Shown here: in pieces, positions 1 to 7,883 of the stretch
How positions within the stretch are numbered: position 1 is the stretch's first letter
Layout of the letters: each line of letters begins with the position of its first letter
Assembly: GCA_944378105.1 (NCBI GenBank)
Contig: CALWGC010000011.1
Location: 1 to 46,095 of the forward strand
DNA length: 46,095 nt
Reading direction: 5' to 3'
Source of the DNA: an uncultured Clostridia bacterium
GTDB lineage: Bacteria > Bacillota > Clostridia > Lachnospirales > Anaerotignaceae
Program-made: the position numbers and the translations under genes
The notes under the pieces: generated by a model
Seen by the model: only the letters and a program-made list of their open reading frames with translations
Told to the model about the DNA's origin: nothing
Databases searched by the model: none

Positions 1-696
1 GGGGACGCTGGCGTTTTGCCAAGATATGCGGCAAAAGATTTTGCGTTGTTGGATGGAAGAACAAAGGAACTGTCCAGCGAAGAATACACAAAGCTTTCCA
101 AAGAATTTGGTCAAAACAGCAATCAAATTTTGAGTGAATTGTTTGAAAATCAGGATTTCTTTTCTTTGGATGCAGAAATGCAAGCCGCAATGATTGAAGA
201 TGTATATAAATATAGCTTAGACCTTGCCAAAGATGATGTGTCTGGAAATAGCTTCTTGCAAGATGGAGACGCAACACTGGAACTTTTTGACTCTGGGTTC
301 CCTGTTTCTACTTACTTCTTGACGAAAGCACAGCTTGATTCATTTACGGGAGAAGGTTCCACCCAGCAAAAACGAGACGCTTTATTTGCTATGGATGGCA
401 TGAGTGGAGAGGAAAAGAATGAGTTTGCAAAGCTGTATTTTGATTCGGAAAAGGAAATTGATTACAGTAATGCAGATACCTATGCTATGACACAATTAAG
501 TGATGCCGGACAGAGTAAGTATAACCGGGTGGAAGGGCTTGGTTATGATGTACAAAAATATGCAGAACTCTATCCCATTGCAGCAGCCAGCGAAAAGAAG
601 GCAATCGTCATTTCTAATCTGATGGCGGCAGGGCTGACCGAGGCACAGGCAATGGAATTTTACAGGAGAATCAAGAAACAAGATTGGGACGAATAA
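1..696 (+). CDS. C-terminal part of a probable prophage structural protein (5' end outside window)
   Basis: The frame is open from base 1, so this is the 3' end of a longer gene; a TTG at 16 is possible but has no ribosome site. The visible 231 residues are acidic and helical, with no signal peptide or membrane segment. Segments such as DGRTKELSSEEYTKLSKEFG followed by a run ending DVYKYSLDLAK resemble, from memory, the repeated helical modules in the long C-terminal part of minor structural or polyvalent proteins of Firmicutes siphophages. Base composition is richer in A+T than in the housekeeping genes that follow, which fits acquired DNA. A terminator follows directly. The phage assignment is inference; a chromosomal protein of unknown function is the alternative. 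Confidence 0.45.
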   Translation, partial: GDAGVLPRYAAKDFALLDGRTKELSSEEYTKLSKEFGQNSNQILSELFENQDFFSLDAEMQAAMIEDVYKYSLDLAKDDVSGNSFLQDGDATLELFDSGFPVSTYFLTKAQLDSFTGEGSTQQKRDALFAMDGMSGEEKNEFAKLYFDSEKEIDYSNADTYAMTQLSDAGQSKYNRVEGLGYDVQKYAELYPIAAASEKKAIVISNLMAAGLTEAQAMEFYRRIKKQDWDE

Positions 697-700
697 CGAA

Positions 701-729
701 AAAGGCTCACTCAAAATGGGTGGGCCTTT
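701..729 (+). terminator. Rho-independent terminator after the prophage-like gene
   Basis: AAAGGCTCACTC pairs with GGGTGGGCCTTT across a short AAAAT loop, allowing G-U pairs. It starts four bases after the stop codon, and a T-rich tract follows. Confidence 0.7.
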
Positions 730-976
730 CGTACTGTTTTCGTACTGTTTTTGTTTGAAACCTTGTTTTTTCATAAAAATATGGCACATAAAACAAAGAA
801 AAATCAAGGTTTTTCATAGCACAAACCTTTAAAAAGTTATTTTTCAGTTTTTGTTTGTAAAAAGGCATTTTTGGCGAGCAAAAAGAGGGAAAAAACCAGC
901 CAGATCCAAAGGAAAACAGGAAGGGGACGTTGCAGCAAAGATTCCTTTCTTTTTCGCTTTTTTGGCGGTTTTAAGG

Positions 977-1005
977 GTGACAAAGTACACAAAAGCGTGT
1001 ATACT
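977..1005 (+). promoter_or_regulatory. Sigma-A promoter of rnhB
   Basis: GTGACA (977-982) and TATACT (1000-1005) are separated by exactly 17 bases. The predicted transcript begins near 1012, leaving a leader of about 36 bases with AGGAGGA at 1034-1040. This supports a translation start at 1048. Confidence 0.7.
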
Positions 1006-1047
1006 GATATAGAATGGGATTTTTATGAAACACAGGAGGAAGGGGCT

Positions 1048-1818
1048 TTGGCACAATCCATCAAAGAGATTGCAATGCAGTTACGAAAGACGGCGCCGGA
1101 GGCGCTGTTAAAAGAAGCGGCCAGATGGGAAAGCGATCCCCGTCTTGGCGTACAAAAGGAAGTGGCTGCCGCAAGGAAACGATATGCCGCCTATGAGGCG
1201 GAGCTTGCGCGGTTGGAAGCCCTTTCTTTTTATGAAAGACACTGGCGCGCCCAAGGCTATGCCGTCATTGCCGGCACCGACGAAGCCGGGCGCGGGCCCT
1301 TGGCCGGGCCGGTGGTGGCGGCGGCGGTGATTTTGCCGCCGGATTGCCGCATTTTGGGGGTGAATGACTCCAAACAGTTGTCGGAAAAAAAGCGGGAGGC
1401 GCTTTTTGACGAAATCCAGGAGAAAGCCGTTTCTTTTGGCATTGGCATCGTCAGCGCCCAGGTGATTGACGAAATCAATATTTTGCAGGCCACCTATGAG
1501 GCCATGCGAAAGGCCATCGAGGCCCTTTCGGTGAAACCCGATCTGCTCTTGGCCGACGCCGTCACCATTCCTCGCCTTTCCCTGCCCCAGCAGGCCATCA
1601 TCAAAGGCGACGCCAAAAGCGTTTCCATTGCAGCCGCCAGCATTTTGGCTAAAGTGACCAGGGATCGGATGATGAAAGAGTATGATTTGCTTTATCCGTC
1701 TTATGGCTTTGCCCAAAATAAAGGCTATGGCGCAGCGGCCCATGTGGAGGCGTTGAAAACGTATGGTCCTTGCCCCATCCATCGCCGCAGTTTTTTGAAA
1801 AATTTTGGAATCGAGTGA
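1048..1818 (+). CDS. rnhB: Ribonuclease HII
   Basis: Cleaves the RNA strand of RNA-DNA hybrids and nicks at single ribonucleotides in DNA. The TTG start at 1048 is chosen because AGGAGGA sits 7 bases upstream; it gives 256 residues, close to the 255 of Bacillus subtilis RnhB. The N-terminal helical part ends near residue 70 and is followed by the catalytic core: [14 protein letters not shown] with acidic residues D78 and E79, a [11 protein letters not shown] motif, [18 protein letters not shown] with the third acidic residue, and the [20 protein letters not shown] block. The C-terminal GYG and HRRSF motifs are present. It is the first gene of a tight block with yraN and pgeF. Starting instead at 871 would add a 59-residue basic extension with no counterpart in the family. 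Confidence 0.96.
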   Translation: MAQSIKEIAMQLRKTAPEALLKEAARWESDPRLGVQKEVAAARKRYAAYEAELARLEALSFYERHWRAQGYAVIAGTDEAGRGPLAGPVVAAAVILPPDCRILGVNDSKQLSEKKREALFDEIQEKAVSFGIGIVSAQVIDEINILQATYEAMRKAIEALSVKPDLLLADAVTIPRLSLPQQAIIKGDAKSVSIAAASILAKVTRDRMMKEYDLLYPSYGFAQNKGYGAAAHVEALKTYGPCPIHRRSFLKNFGIE

Positions 1819-1824
1819 GGCGTT

Positions 1825-2253
1825 TTGTTGTTTCGAAACAAAAAGGAAGAAGCCTTGCCCCAAGAGGCGTCCGTAGCAAAAAAGACGCCCCAAAAGGGCA
1901 AAAAAACAGAGAAAAAAGAAAAAGGCGCCAAAGGAGAAGCCCAGGCCAAGGCTCTGCTGCAAAAAGCCGGGTGCACCATTTTGGCTGCCAATTATCGCTG
2001 CCGTCAGGCAGAAATTGATCTCATCGCCAAAGACGGCGAGGAGGTGGTGTTTGTGGAAGTGAAATACCGCAGCAGTGCTGCCTTAGGTCGCGGCGCGGAG
2101 GCGGTGGATTGGCGCAAACAGCAAAAAATTAAGCAGGGTGCCCTCTGCTTTTTACAGCAGGAGGGGCTTTTGGATGCCTTCGTCCGCTTTGATGTTATTG
2201 AGGTGTATCCAGACCGTACCGAATGGATCAAACATGCTTTTTGGGAGCAATGA
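1825..2253 (+). CDS. yraN: YraN family (UPF0102) nuclease-fold protein
   Basis: A small PD-(D/E)XK-fold protein of unknown exact role, commonly next to rnhB as here. The start is TTG at 1825 or 1828, with GAGTGAGG just upstream. The first 35 or so residues are lysine-rich and variable. The conserved core begins at GAKGEAQAKALLQKAGC; the nuclease-like signature is EIDLIAKDGEEVVFVEVKYR (E-x-D-L then E-V-K), followed by a K-Q-Q-K helix. The stop codon is one base before the pgeF start, so the two are probably translationally coupled. Family assignment is firm; biochemical activity is not established. Confidence 0.9.
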   Translation: MLFRNKKEEALPQEASVAKKTPQKGKKTEKKEKGAKGEAQAKALLQKAGCTILAANYRCRQAEIDLIAKDGEEVVFVEVKYRSSAALGRGAEAVDWRKQQKIKQGALCFLQQEGLLDAFVRFDVIEVYPDRTEWIKHAFWEQ

Positions 2254-2254
2254 G

Positions 2255-3064
2255 ATGAAAACAGAAAAAAATGGTGTAACAATCATTCAGTTTGAAAACT
2301 TGAGCCAAAGCGGCCTGGTTTGCCATGGCTTTTCCACCCGTCTGGGCGGCGTAAGCCAAGGGGAGCGGGCCACCATGAACCTGGGCTTTACCAGAGGAGA
2401 TCGCCGGGATGTGGTGGAAGAAAACTTTGCCCGCTTGGCCCAGGCCGTGGGCGTGGATGTGGAACAGATTGTGTTTGGAAAACAAGTCCATGGCACAGAG
2501 ATTTTAAAAGTAGAAAAACCTTTGCCCATGGATGGTGTTCTGAAAAGCAGCATCCAAGGCTATGACGGCTTGATGACCAATGTGCCGGGCGTGGCCCTTT
2601 TAACCTACCATGCCGACTGTGTGCCGGTGTTTTTGCTGGATACCAAGCAAAAGGCCATTGCCATGGTCCACTCCGGCTGGCGGGGTACTGTGGGCGGCAT
2701 CGGGCCAAAGGCGCTTTTGGCCATGCAGCAGGCCTACGGCACAAACCCTGCCGACGTGTTGGTGGGCATTGGCCCATCCATTGGCCTATGCCATTTTCAG
2801 GTGGGGGAAGAAGTGGTCAAAGCTTTTGGGGCAGCCTATCCCTTTGCACAAGACTTTTGGAGAAAAGACGACGTACCTGGAAAATATAAATTGGATTTAT
2901 GGGGTATCATCCGCCGGCAGTTACAAGACGGCGGTGTGCCAGAAGCACAGATAGAAACCAGCGGCCTTTGTACCATGTGCGACACCCAGCTCTTTTACTC
3001 TCACCGAAAGATGGGAGAAGCGCGGGGGACCATGGCGGCGGTACTGGCGCTGAAAGAAGAATAA
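2255..3064 (+). CDS. pgeF: Peptidoglycan editing factor / purine nucleoside phosphorylase, laccase-domain family (YfiH/YlmD)
   Basis: 269 residues. The multicopper-oxidase-like (laccase-domain) family is reported to have purine nucleoside phosphorylase and adenosine deaminase activity, and to edit peptidoglycan precursors in Escherichia coli. Visible motifs are GFSTRLGGVS near the N-terminus, FGKQVHGTEI, the metal-site block TYHADCVPVFLLD, HSGWRGTVGGIGPKAL, GPSIGLCHFQVGEEV and the C-terminal CTMCDTQLFYSHRK. The start ATG at 2255 follows GGGAG and lies one base after the yraN stop. Substrate specificity cannot be read from sequence. Confidence 0.92.
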   Translation: MKTEKNGVTIIQFENLSQSGLVCHGFSTRLGGVSQGERATMNLGFTRGDRRDVVEENFARLAQAVGVDVEQIVFGKQVHGTEILKVEKPLPMDGVLKSSIQGYDGLMTNVPGVALLTYHADCVPVFLLDTKQKAIAMVHSGWRGTVGGIGPKALLAMQQAYGTNPADVLVGIGPSIGLCHFQVGEEVVKAFGAAYPFAQDFWRKDDVPGKYKLDLWGIIRRQLQDGGVPEAQIETSGLCTMCDTQLFYSHRKMGEARGTMAAVLALKEE

Positions 3065-3078
3065 CGGAGGAAAAAGAC

Positions 3079-4401
3079 ATGAGTAAACCGATTGTCGCAG
3101 TGGTGGGACGGCCCAATGTGGGCAAAAGCACCCTGTTTAATAAATTGGCGGGACAGCGTATTTCCATCGTGCAAGATACGCCGGGGGTAACCCGAGACCG
3201 GATTTATGCCGATGTGGATTGGCTTGGCCAGGCCTTTACGCTCATTGACACCGGCGGTATGGAGCCGGGGGCCGAGGACATCATTTTGCGCCAGATTTTG
3301 CAGCAGGCGGAAATTGCCATGGAAACGGCCGATGTGATTTTGTTTGTCTGCGATGTGAAGCAAGGCGTTGTGGAAGACGATATGCAGGTGGCCAATATTC
3401 TGCGAAAGACCAAAAAGCCAGTGGTGCTGGCGGTCAACAAAGTGGACGATATGCGCCAGGAAAATTTGGATGTCTATGATTTTTACAGCCTGGGCATTGG
3501 CGACCCCATCCCCATCAGCGCCGGACAGATGTTGGGCCTGGGGGATTTGCTGGATGCGGTCATCGCCCAATTTCCAGAAAACAGCGAAACAGAAGAAGAA
3601 AGCGACGCCATCTCTGTGGCCATCATCGGCAAACCCAATGCCGGCAAATCTTCTTTGATCAATAAAATCTTGGGAGAAGACCGTCTCATTGTCAGCAACA
3701 TTCCTGGCACCACCCGGGATGCCATCGATTCCCCCATGGAAATTGACGGACAAAAGTATGTGTTCATTGATACAGCGGGGATTCGCCGCAAAAGCAAAAT
3801 CAAAGAAGACATCGAGCGTTTTAGCATCATCCGGGCCGTGGCCGCCGTGGAACGGTGCGACGTGGCCGTACTGCTCATCGACGCCAACGAAGGTGTCACT
3901 GACCAAGATACAAAAATCATCGGCATTGCCCATGAACGAGGCAAGGCTGCCATCATTGCCGTCAATAAATGGGACTCCATTGAAAAAGACGATAAAACCA
4001 TGAACCGGTTCTTAAAAGAAATTGAAACGGAATTGGCCTATATGTCCTATGCGCCAAAGGTGTTTTTGTCGGCCAAAACAGGGCAGAGGGTCAATAAATT
4101 GCTGGATATGGTGCGCACGGTCCATGAAAACCATTGCCTGCGCATCAGTACCGGTGTGCTCAATGAAGTGCTCATTGAAGCCACCGCCATGCAGCAGCCG
4201 CCCAGCGATAAGGGCCGCCAGCTGCGGATTTATTACGCCACCCAAGTCAGCGTCAAACCGCCCACCTTCGTTATTTTTGTCAACGACCGGGAGCTGATGC
4301 ACTTTAGCTATCGGCGATACCTGGAAAATCAGTTCCGGGAAGCCTTCGGTTTCGTTGGCACGCCCATTCACTTTATTGTGAGAGAAAAAAGCGAAAAATA
4401 A
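3079..4401 (+). CDS. der: Ribosome-assembly GTPase Der (EngA)
   Basis: Essential tandem GTPase for maturation of the 50S ribosomal subunit. 440 residues, the usual length. The first G domain has GRPNVGKS at residues 10-17, the switch sequence DTPGVTRDR, DTGG and NKVD; the second has GKPNAGKS at about 184-191, NIPGTTRDA, DTAGIRRK and NKWD. A C-terminal KH-like domain follows (PPTFVIFVNDRELMHFSYRR). The ATG at 3079 has GGAGG eight bases upstream. It sits between pgeF and plsY in the same direction with short gaps. Confidence 0.98.
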   Translation: MSKPIVAVVGRPNVGKSTLFNKLAGQRISIVQDTPGVTRDRIYADVDWLGQAFTLIDTGGMEPGAEDIILRQILQQAEIAMETADVILFVCDVKQGVVEDDMQVANILRKTKKPVVLAVNKVDDMRQENLDVYDFYSLGIGDPIPISAGQMLGLGDLLDAVIAQFPENSETEEESDAISVAIIGKPNAGKSSLINKILGEDRLIVSNIPGTTRDAIDSPMEIDGQKYVFIDTAGIRRKSKIKEDIERFSIIRAVAAVERCDVAVLLIDANEGVTDQDTKIIGIAHERGKAAIIAVNKWDSIEKDDKTMNRFLKEIETELAYMSYAPKVFLSAKTGQRVNKLLDMVRTVHENHCLRISTGVLNEVLIEATAMQQPPSDKGRQLRIYYATQVSVKPPTFVIFVNDRELMHFSYRRYLENQFREAFGFVGTPIHFIVREKSEK

Positions 4402-4413
4402 CGGGGGATAGTC

Positions 4414-5055
4414 ATGTTTCGTTTCATTTGTCTGGCCATTGGATACTTGATTGGCTGTATCCAATCGGCCTATGTGGTGGGAAAGTTTATGCGGGTGGAT
4501 ATCCGCAATTATGGCAGCGGCAATCTGGGTACCACCAACGCCTTGCGGGTGCTGGGCAAGCGGGCCGGGGCCGTGACGTTTATTTGTGATGTGATGAAGT
4601 CTTTTTTGAGCTTTTTGCTCTGTGTGTGGCTGTTTGATAGCCCTCTGGCCGGGATGTATGCGTCTTTGGGCGCCGTTTTGGGTCACGATTTTCCTTTTTA
4701 CCTGGGATTTAAAGGGGGAAAAGGCATTGCGGTGACCATTGGGCTGGTGCTGGGGCTTTCCATTTTTGTCAGCCCCTATTTTGCCGCCTGTGCTTATGGC
4801 CTTGGCATCATTGGGGTGTTAATCAGCAACACCATTTCCTTGGGCTCCATTTTCTTTGTCTCCATGGTGCCCATTGTGTCTCTTTGTTTGAAAGAACCAG
4901 GGGAAATGACGGTGGCGCTTTTGCTGATGACGGCGCTTGCGTTGTATCAGCATCGGGCCAATATTGACCGTTTGGCCCATGGAAAAGAAAATCCGTTTTT
5001 GGGAAAGAAAAAAAAGGCAGCGCCTTTGCCCCGCGGGGAAAAGAAACTGCAATGA
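4414..5055 (+). CDS. plsY: Acyl-phosphate:glycerol-3-phosphate acyltransferase PlsY
   Basis: Membrane enzyme that transfers an acyl group from acyl-phosphate to glycerol-3-phosphate, giving lysophosphatidic acid. 213 residues with about five hydrophobic segments. The three family motifs are visible: GYLIGCIQSAYVVGK with SGNLGTTNALRVLG, a HDFPFYLGFKGGKGIAVT block, and a C-terminal YQHRANIDRL. The C-terminus carries an extra lysine- and proline-rich tail (KKKKAAPLPRGEKKLQ). It lies directly before gpsA, whose product is its substrate, a common pairing. Confidence 0.96.
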   Translation: MFRFICLAIGYLIGCIQSAYVVGKFMRVDIRNYGSGNLGTTNALRVLGKRAGAVTFICDVMKSFLSFLLCVWLFDSPLAGMYASLGAVLGHDFPFYLGFKGGKGIAVTIGLVLGLSIFVSPYFAACAYGLGIIGVLISNTISLGSIFFVSMVPIVSLCLKEPGEMTVALLLMTALALYQHRANIDRLAHGKENPFLGKKKKAAPLPRGEKKLQ

Positions 5056-5079
5056 CCATAAAGGAGGTGCCTTTGTGAT

Positions 5080-6114
5080 ATGAAAAAGATAACTGTCATT
5101 GGCTCCGGCAGCTGGGGTACGGCGTTAGCGGTGATGCTGGACCGGTATGGACATGAAGTGACCATCTGGAGCTTTCAACAGGCGGAAGCCGACCGCATTC
5201 GTCGCGATGGCGAGCACAAAGAATTTTTGCCAGGGGTGAAAATCAACCCCTCCATTCAAATTGAAACAGACCCAAAAACAGCCGTGGAAGGCCGGGAAAT
5301 TCTCATTACGGCCATCCCCAGCAAGTTTGTGCGGGTGAATATGGAAAAATTCACCCCATTTTTGAAACCGGAACAGGTGATTGTCAATGTGGCCAAGGGC
5401 CTGGAAGACCATTCTTTGCTTCGGTTATCGGAAGTGTTGGAAGAATGTGTGCCGGGGTGCCCGGTGTGTACCCTGGTTGGCCCAAGCCATGCAGAAGAAG
5501 TGGCGCGGGATATCCCAACCGCCTGCACCGTCAGCTGTAAAGACATGGCGGTGGCCGAAATGGTACAAAAAGAATTCATGAACCCCAATTTCCGCATCTA
5601 TACCAACCCCGATATGGTGGGGATGGAAGTGGGGGCTGCGCTGAAAAATGTCATTGCTCTGGCCGCCGGGATGAGCGACGGGCTGGGCTTTGGCGACAAT
5701 ACGAAAGCGGCACTGATGACCAGAGGCATGGCCGAAATTTGCCGTCTTGGCATGGCCATGGGCGGTCAGCCCTTAACCTTCATGGGCTTAAGCGGTATTG
5801 GCGATTTGATTGTGACTTGTACCAGTATGCACTCCCGTAACCGCCGGGCCGGGATTTTGCTTGGCAAAGGCAAAAGTCTGGAAGAAACGCTCCAAGAAGT
5901 ACATATGGTGGTGGAAGGGGTTAACACCGCCCAGGCGGCCCAGGCCCTTTCGGAAAAATATCAGGTGGAAATGCCCATCACAAAGGCCATCAATGAAGTG
6001 CTCTTTGCAGGCAAAGACCCACGCCAAGGCGTGATGGAACTGATGATGCGGGATAGCAAACCGGAAAGCCTTTATACCCAGCCAAACGGGCAAAGTGGCA
6101 GCAGCACAAAATAA
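5080..6114 (+). CDS. gpsA: Glycerol-3-phosphate dehydrogenase [NAD(P)+]
   Basis: Reduces dihydroxyacetone phosphate to sn-glycerol-3-phosphate for phospholipid synthesis. 344 residues. The N-terminal Rossmann motif is GSGSWGTALAVMLDRYGHEV; then AVPSK-like TAIPSKFVR, NVAKGLE, LVGPSHAEEVARDIPTA, the catalytic-lysine region GAALKNVIALAAGMSDGLGFGDN and a GLSGIGDLIVTCTS block. The ATG at 5080 follows AAGGAGG with a rather long spacer of 12 bases; nearby GTG and TTG codons are out of frame. The last 14 or so codons run into the convergent PAP2 gene, overlapping its 3' end by 43 bases. Confidence 0.97.
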   Translation: MKKITVIGSGSWGTALAVMLDRYGHEVTIWSFQQAEADRIRRDGEHKEFLPGVKINPSIQIETDPKTAVEGREILITAIPSKFVRVNMEKFTPFLKPEQVIVNVAKGLEDHSLLRLSEVLEECVPGCPVCTLVGPSHAEEVARDIPTACTVSCKDMAVAEMVQKEFMNPNFRIYTNPDMVGMEVGAALKNVIALAAGMSDGLGFGDNTKAALMTRGMAEICRLGMAMGGQPLTFMGLSGIGDLIVTCTSMHSRNRRAGILLGKGKSLEETLQEVHMVVEGVNTAQAAQALSEKYQVEMPITKAINEVLFAGKDPRQGVMELMMRDSKPESLYTQPNGQSGSSTK

Positions 6115-6596
6115 CCCATAAAGCCTACAAAAAGGCCAATGGCGCTTCCGGCCAGCACGTCCTTTGGAAAATGGACGCCGGTCAGTACGCGAGTGACGGC
6201 GATGATAGCCGAAAGAACGAAGGCCAATAGCCCCAGGGGCCGGCAGAGATAGAACAGCTCTACGGCAATGACAAAGGAACTGGAGGCGTGGCAACTGGGG
6301 AAAGAATGGCCCCCACTATGGGGCCGCAGGGGTACAAAGTCGTATACTTCAAAAGGCCGGGGTTTGGAGCTATACTTGCGCATGGTTTTGACGAGAGCGA
6401 GGGTTGCGGCCGGGAAAAAAGCCGCCGGTAGTACCCGTGGGTCGAAGGTAAGCACCAAAAAGGCCAATGAGCCATAAAATAATACCATCATCCCTTCCGG
6501 CAACAGCGCATCCAGCGCCAACAGGACGGTTTTGAGATGGGGTTTTTGTTGTAACGAAAGCAAAAGCGGCAGCAGCTGGTACGGTTGTTTTGTCAT
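6072..6596 (-). CDS. PAP2-family membrane phosphatase
   Basis: Type 2 phosphatidic acid phosphatase or undecaprenyl-pyrophosphate phosphatase-like protein of 174 residues with about five membrane segments. The three family motifs are recognisable: RKYSSKPRP (basic residue then RP), GGHSFPSCHASS (PSCH where PSGH is usual), and TRVLTGVHFPKD matching R-x5-H-x3-D. The start is preceded by AAGGAG. It faces gpsA and their 3' ends overlap by 43 bases. It could act on a lipid pyrophosphate or phosphatidylglycerol phosphate; the substrate is not predictable. Confidence 0.85.
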   Translation of the reverse strand: MTKQPYQLLPLLLSLQQKPHLKTVLLALDALLPEGMMVLFYGSLAFLVLTFDPRVLPAAFFPAATLALVKTMRKYSSKPRPFEVYDFVPLRPHSGGHSFPSCHASSSFVIAVELFYLCRPLGLLAFVLSAIIAVTRVLTGVHFPKDVLAGSAIGLFVGFMGYFVLLPLCPFGWV

Positions 6597-6727
6597 AGAA
6601 TACGCTCCTTATCAGGTTCCAATTGGTTGTATCATACCATAAACCAATGGAAATTTCCAGCCGATGGGAACCAAGAAGCGATGGACCAAAACAGAACAAG
6701 GATTGGAAGCAAAAGGAGAGGAAAATC

Positions 6728-7654
6728 ATGGTATATCACGATATTCTGGAAGCAATGGGGCATACGCCTATGGTGCAGCTCAATCGGATGCCAAAGCCTG
6801 GCAGTGCCCGGGTGTTGGTGAAGGTGGAAGGTCTGAACGTGGGTGGTTCCATCAAAACCCGCACGGCCTGGAATATGCTCAAAGAGGCAGAGGATCAAGG
6901 TCTGATCGACAAAGATTCCATCATTGTGGAACCGACCAGCGGCAATCAGGGCATTGGTCTGGCCTTGGTGGGGGCCGTCAAAGGCTATCAGGTGAAAATT
7001 GTGATGCCGGATTCGGTCAGTGTGGAACGGCGTAAACTGGTGGAACATTATGGGGCAGAAGTGATTCTCATTCATGACGACGGCAATATTGGCGAATGTA
7101 TTGAACAATGCTTAAAAACGGCCATGGATTTGGCGGCCAACAATCCAAAGGTCTATGTACCCCAGCAGTTTTCCAATCCGGCCAACAACATGGCCCACAA
7201 AAAGGGCACGGCGTTGGAGATTTTGGAACAGGTGGACGGTCCCATTGATGGGTTTTGCTCCGGCTTTGGTACCGGCGGCACCATCAGCGGCATTGGCGAA
7301 GTGCTCAAAGAGAAAAATCCACAGATGGAAATTTGGGCTGTGGAGCCGGAAAATGCGGCTATTTTGGCCGGCGGCAGCATTGGCACCCATATGCAGATGG
7401 GCATTGGCGACGGGGTGATCCCCGATAATTTGAACCGGGAAATCTATGATGAGCTGTATATCGTCACCGACGAAGAAGCCATCCAAACGGCCAAAGACCT
7501 GGCTCGGTTGGAAGGGCTGATGTGCGGTATTTCTAGCGGCACCAATGTGGCCGCCGCGCTGAAGCTGGCAGAAAAGCTGGGCGAAGGCAAGACGGTGGTA
7601 ACGGTGTTGCCAGATACGGCAGAACGGTATTTCAGTACGCCATTATTTGAATAA
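6728..7654 (+). CDS. cysK: PLP-dependent cysteine synthase family protein (O-acetylserine sulfhydrylase-like)
   Basis: Fold-type II PLP enzyme that would make cysteine from O-acetylserine and sulfide. 308 residues. The PLP lysine lies in NVGGSIKTRTAWNML; the substrate loop is PTSGNQGIGLA, where most cysteine synthases have TSGNTG. The PLP-phosphate loop GTGGTISG and the C-terminal SSGTNVAAAL and LPDTAERY motifs are intact. The ATG at 6728 has AGGAGAGG upstream; an open frame continues to 6623 but lacks a ribosome site. The gene is divergent from the PAP2 gene and followed by a repeat/hairpin element. The loop change may alter substrate use, so the exact reaction is less sure than the family. 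Confidence 0.85.
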   Translation: MVYHDILEAMGHTPMVQLNRMPKPGSARVLVKVEGLNVGGSIKTRTAWNMLKEAEDQGLIDKDSIIVEPTSGNQGIGLALVGAVKGYQVKIVMPDSVSVERRKLVEHYGAEVILIHDDGNIGECIEQCLKTAMDLAANNPKVYVPQQFSNPANNMAHKKGTALEILEQVDGPIDGFCSGFGTGGTISGIGEVLKEKNPQMEIWAVEPENAAILAGGSIGTHMQMGIGDGVIPDNLNREIYDELYIVTDEEAIQTAKDLARLEGLMCGISSGTNVAAALKLAEKLGEGKTVVTVLPDTAERYFSTPLFE

Positions 7655-7785
7655 GAAAAAAGAGCGGCGCTTTGGCGCAGCTTGATAAAAAACACAGAAA
7701 GCAGGAACCTTTGAAAACAAAGGGTTCCTGCTTTCTCCATGAAAGAAAGGCCATTTTTTTTAAAAGACCGCGATTGCAGCATTCA
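7655..7785 (-). repeat. Composite intergenic hairpin element, copy A (reverse orientation)
   Basis: The centre is a long stem: AGAAAGCAGGAACCTTTG (7696-7713), AAAA loop, and 7718-7736 as the other arm, with one bulge. Read on the minus strand, the hairpin is followed by a T-run and then AAGCTGCGCCAAAGCG near the cysK stop. The same arrangement occurs on the plus strand after htpG and after recO. It may also act as a terminator for minus-strand transcripts; in the cysK direction no T-run follows the stem. Confidence 0.6.
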
Positions 7786-7883
7786 AGAGGAAGCGTAGGA
7801 AAAGAAGATTTTTCTTAGGAATCTGTTTTTTCGGGACGTTTTTGTTTTTTATGAAAATCAGGCAGAAAGGGAAAGGTGTTTTT

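Larger units (their letters stand above)
697..1047. other. Intergenic region between the prophage-like gene and rnhB
   Basis: This 351-base stretch has no convincing gene. It holds the terminator, then a tandem CGTACTGTTTT (730-751), an inverted repeat AAACCTTG (758-765) / CAAGGTTT (805-812) in A+T-rich DNA, and the rnhB promoter. The repeats could be part of an element boundary, but no duplicate att core can be tested here. The frame in front of rnhB is open from 871, but the promoter lies inside it, so it is read as non-coding. Confidence 0.5.

Noticed and set aside
871..1047. N-terminal extension of RNase HII from a TTG at 871
   Set aside because: The promoter at 977-1005 lies inside it and the ribosome site points to the TTG at 1048, which gives the normal family length.
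3001..3933. 310-residue open frame antisense to der
   Set aside because: Shadow of der; no ribosome site and no recognisable protein features.
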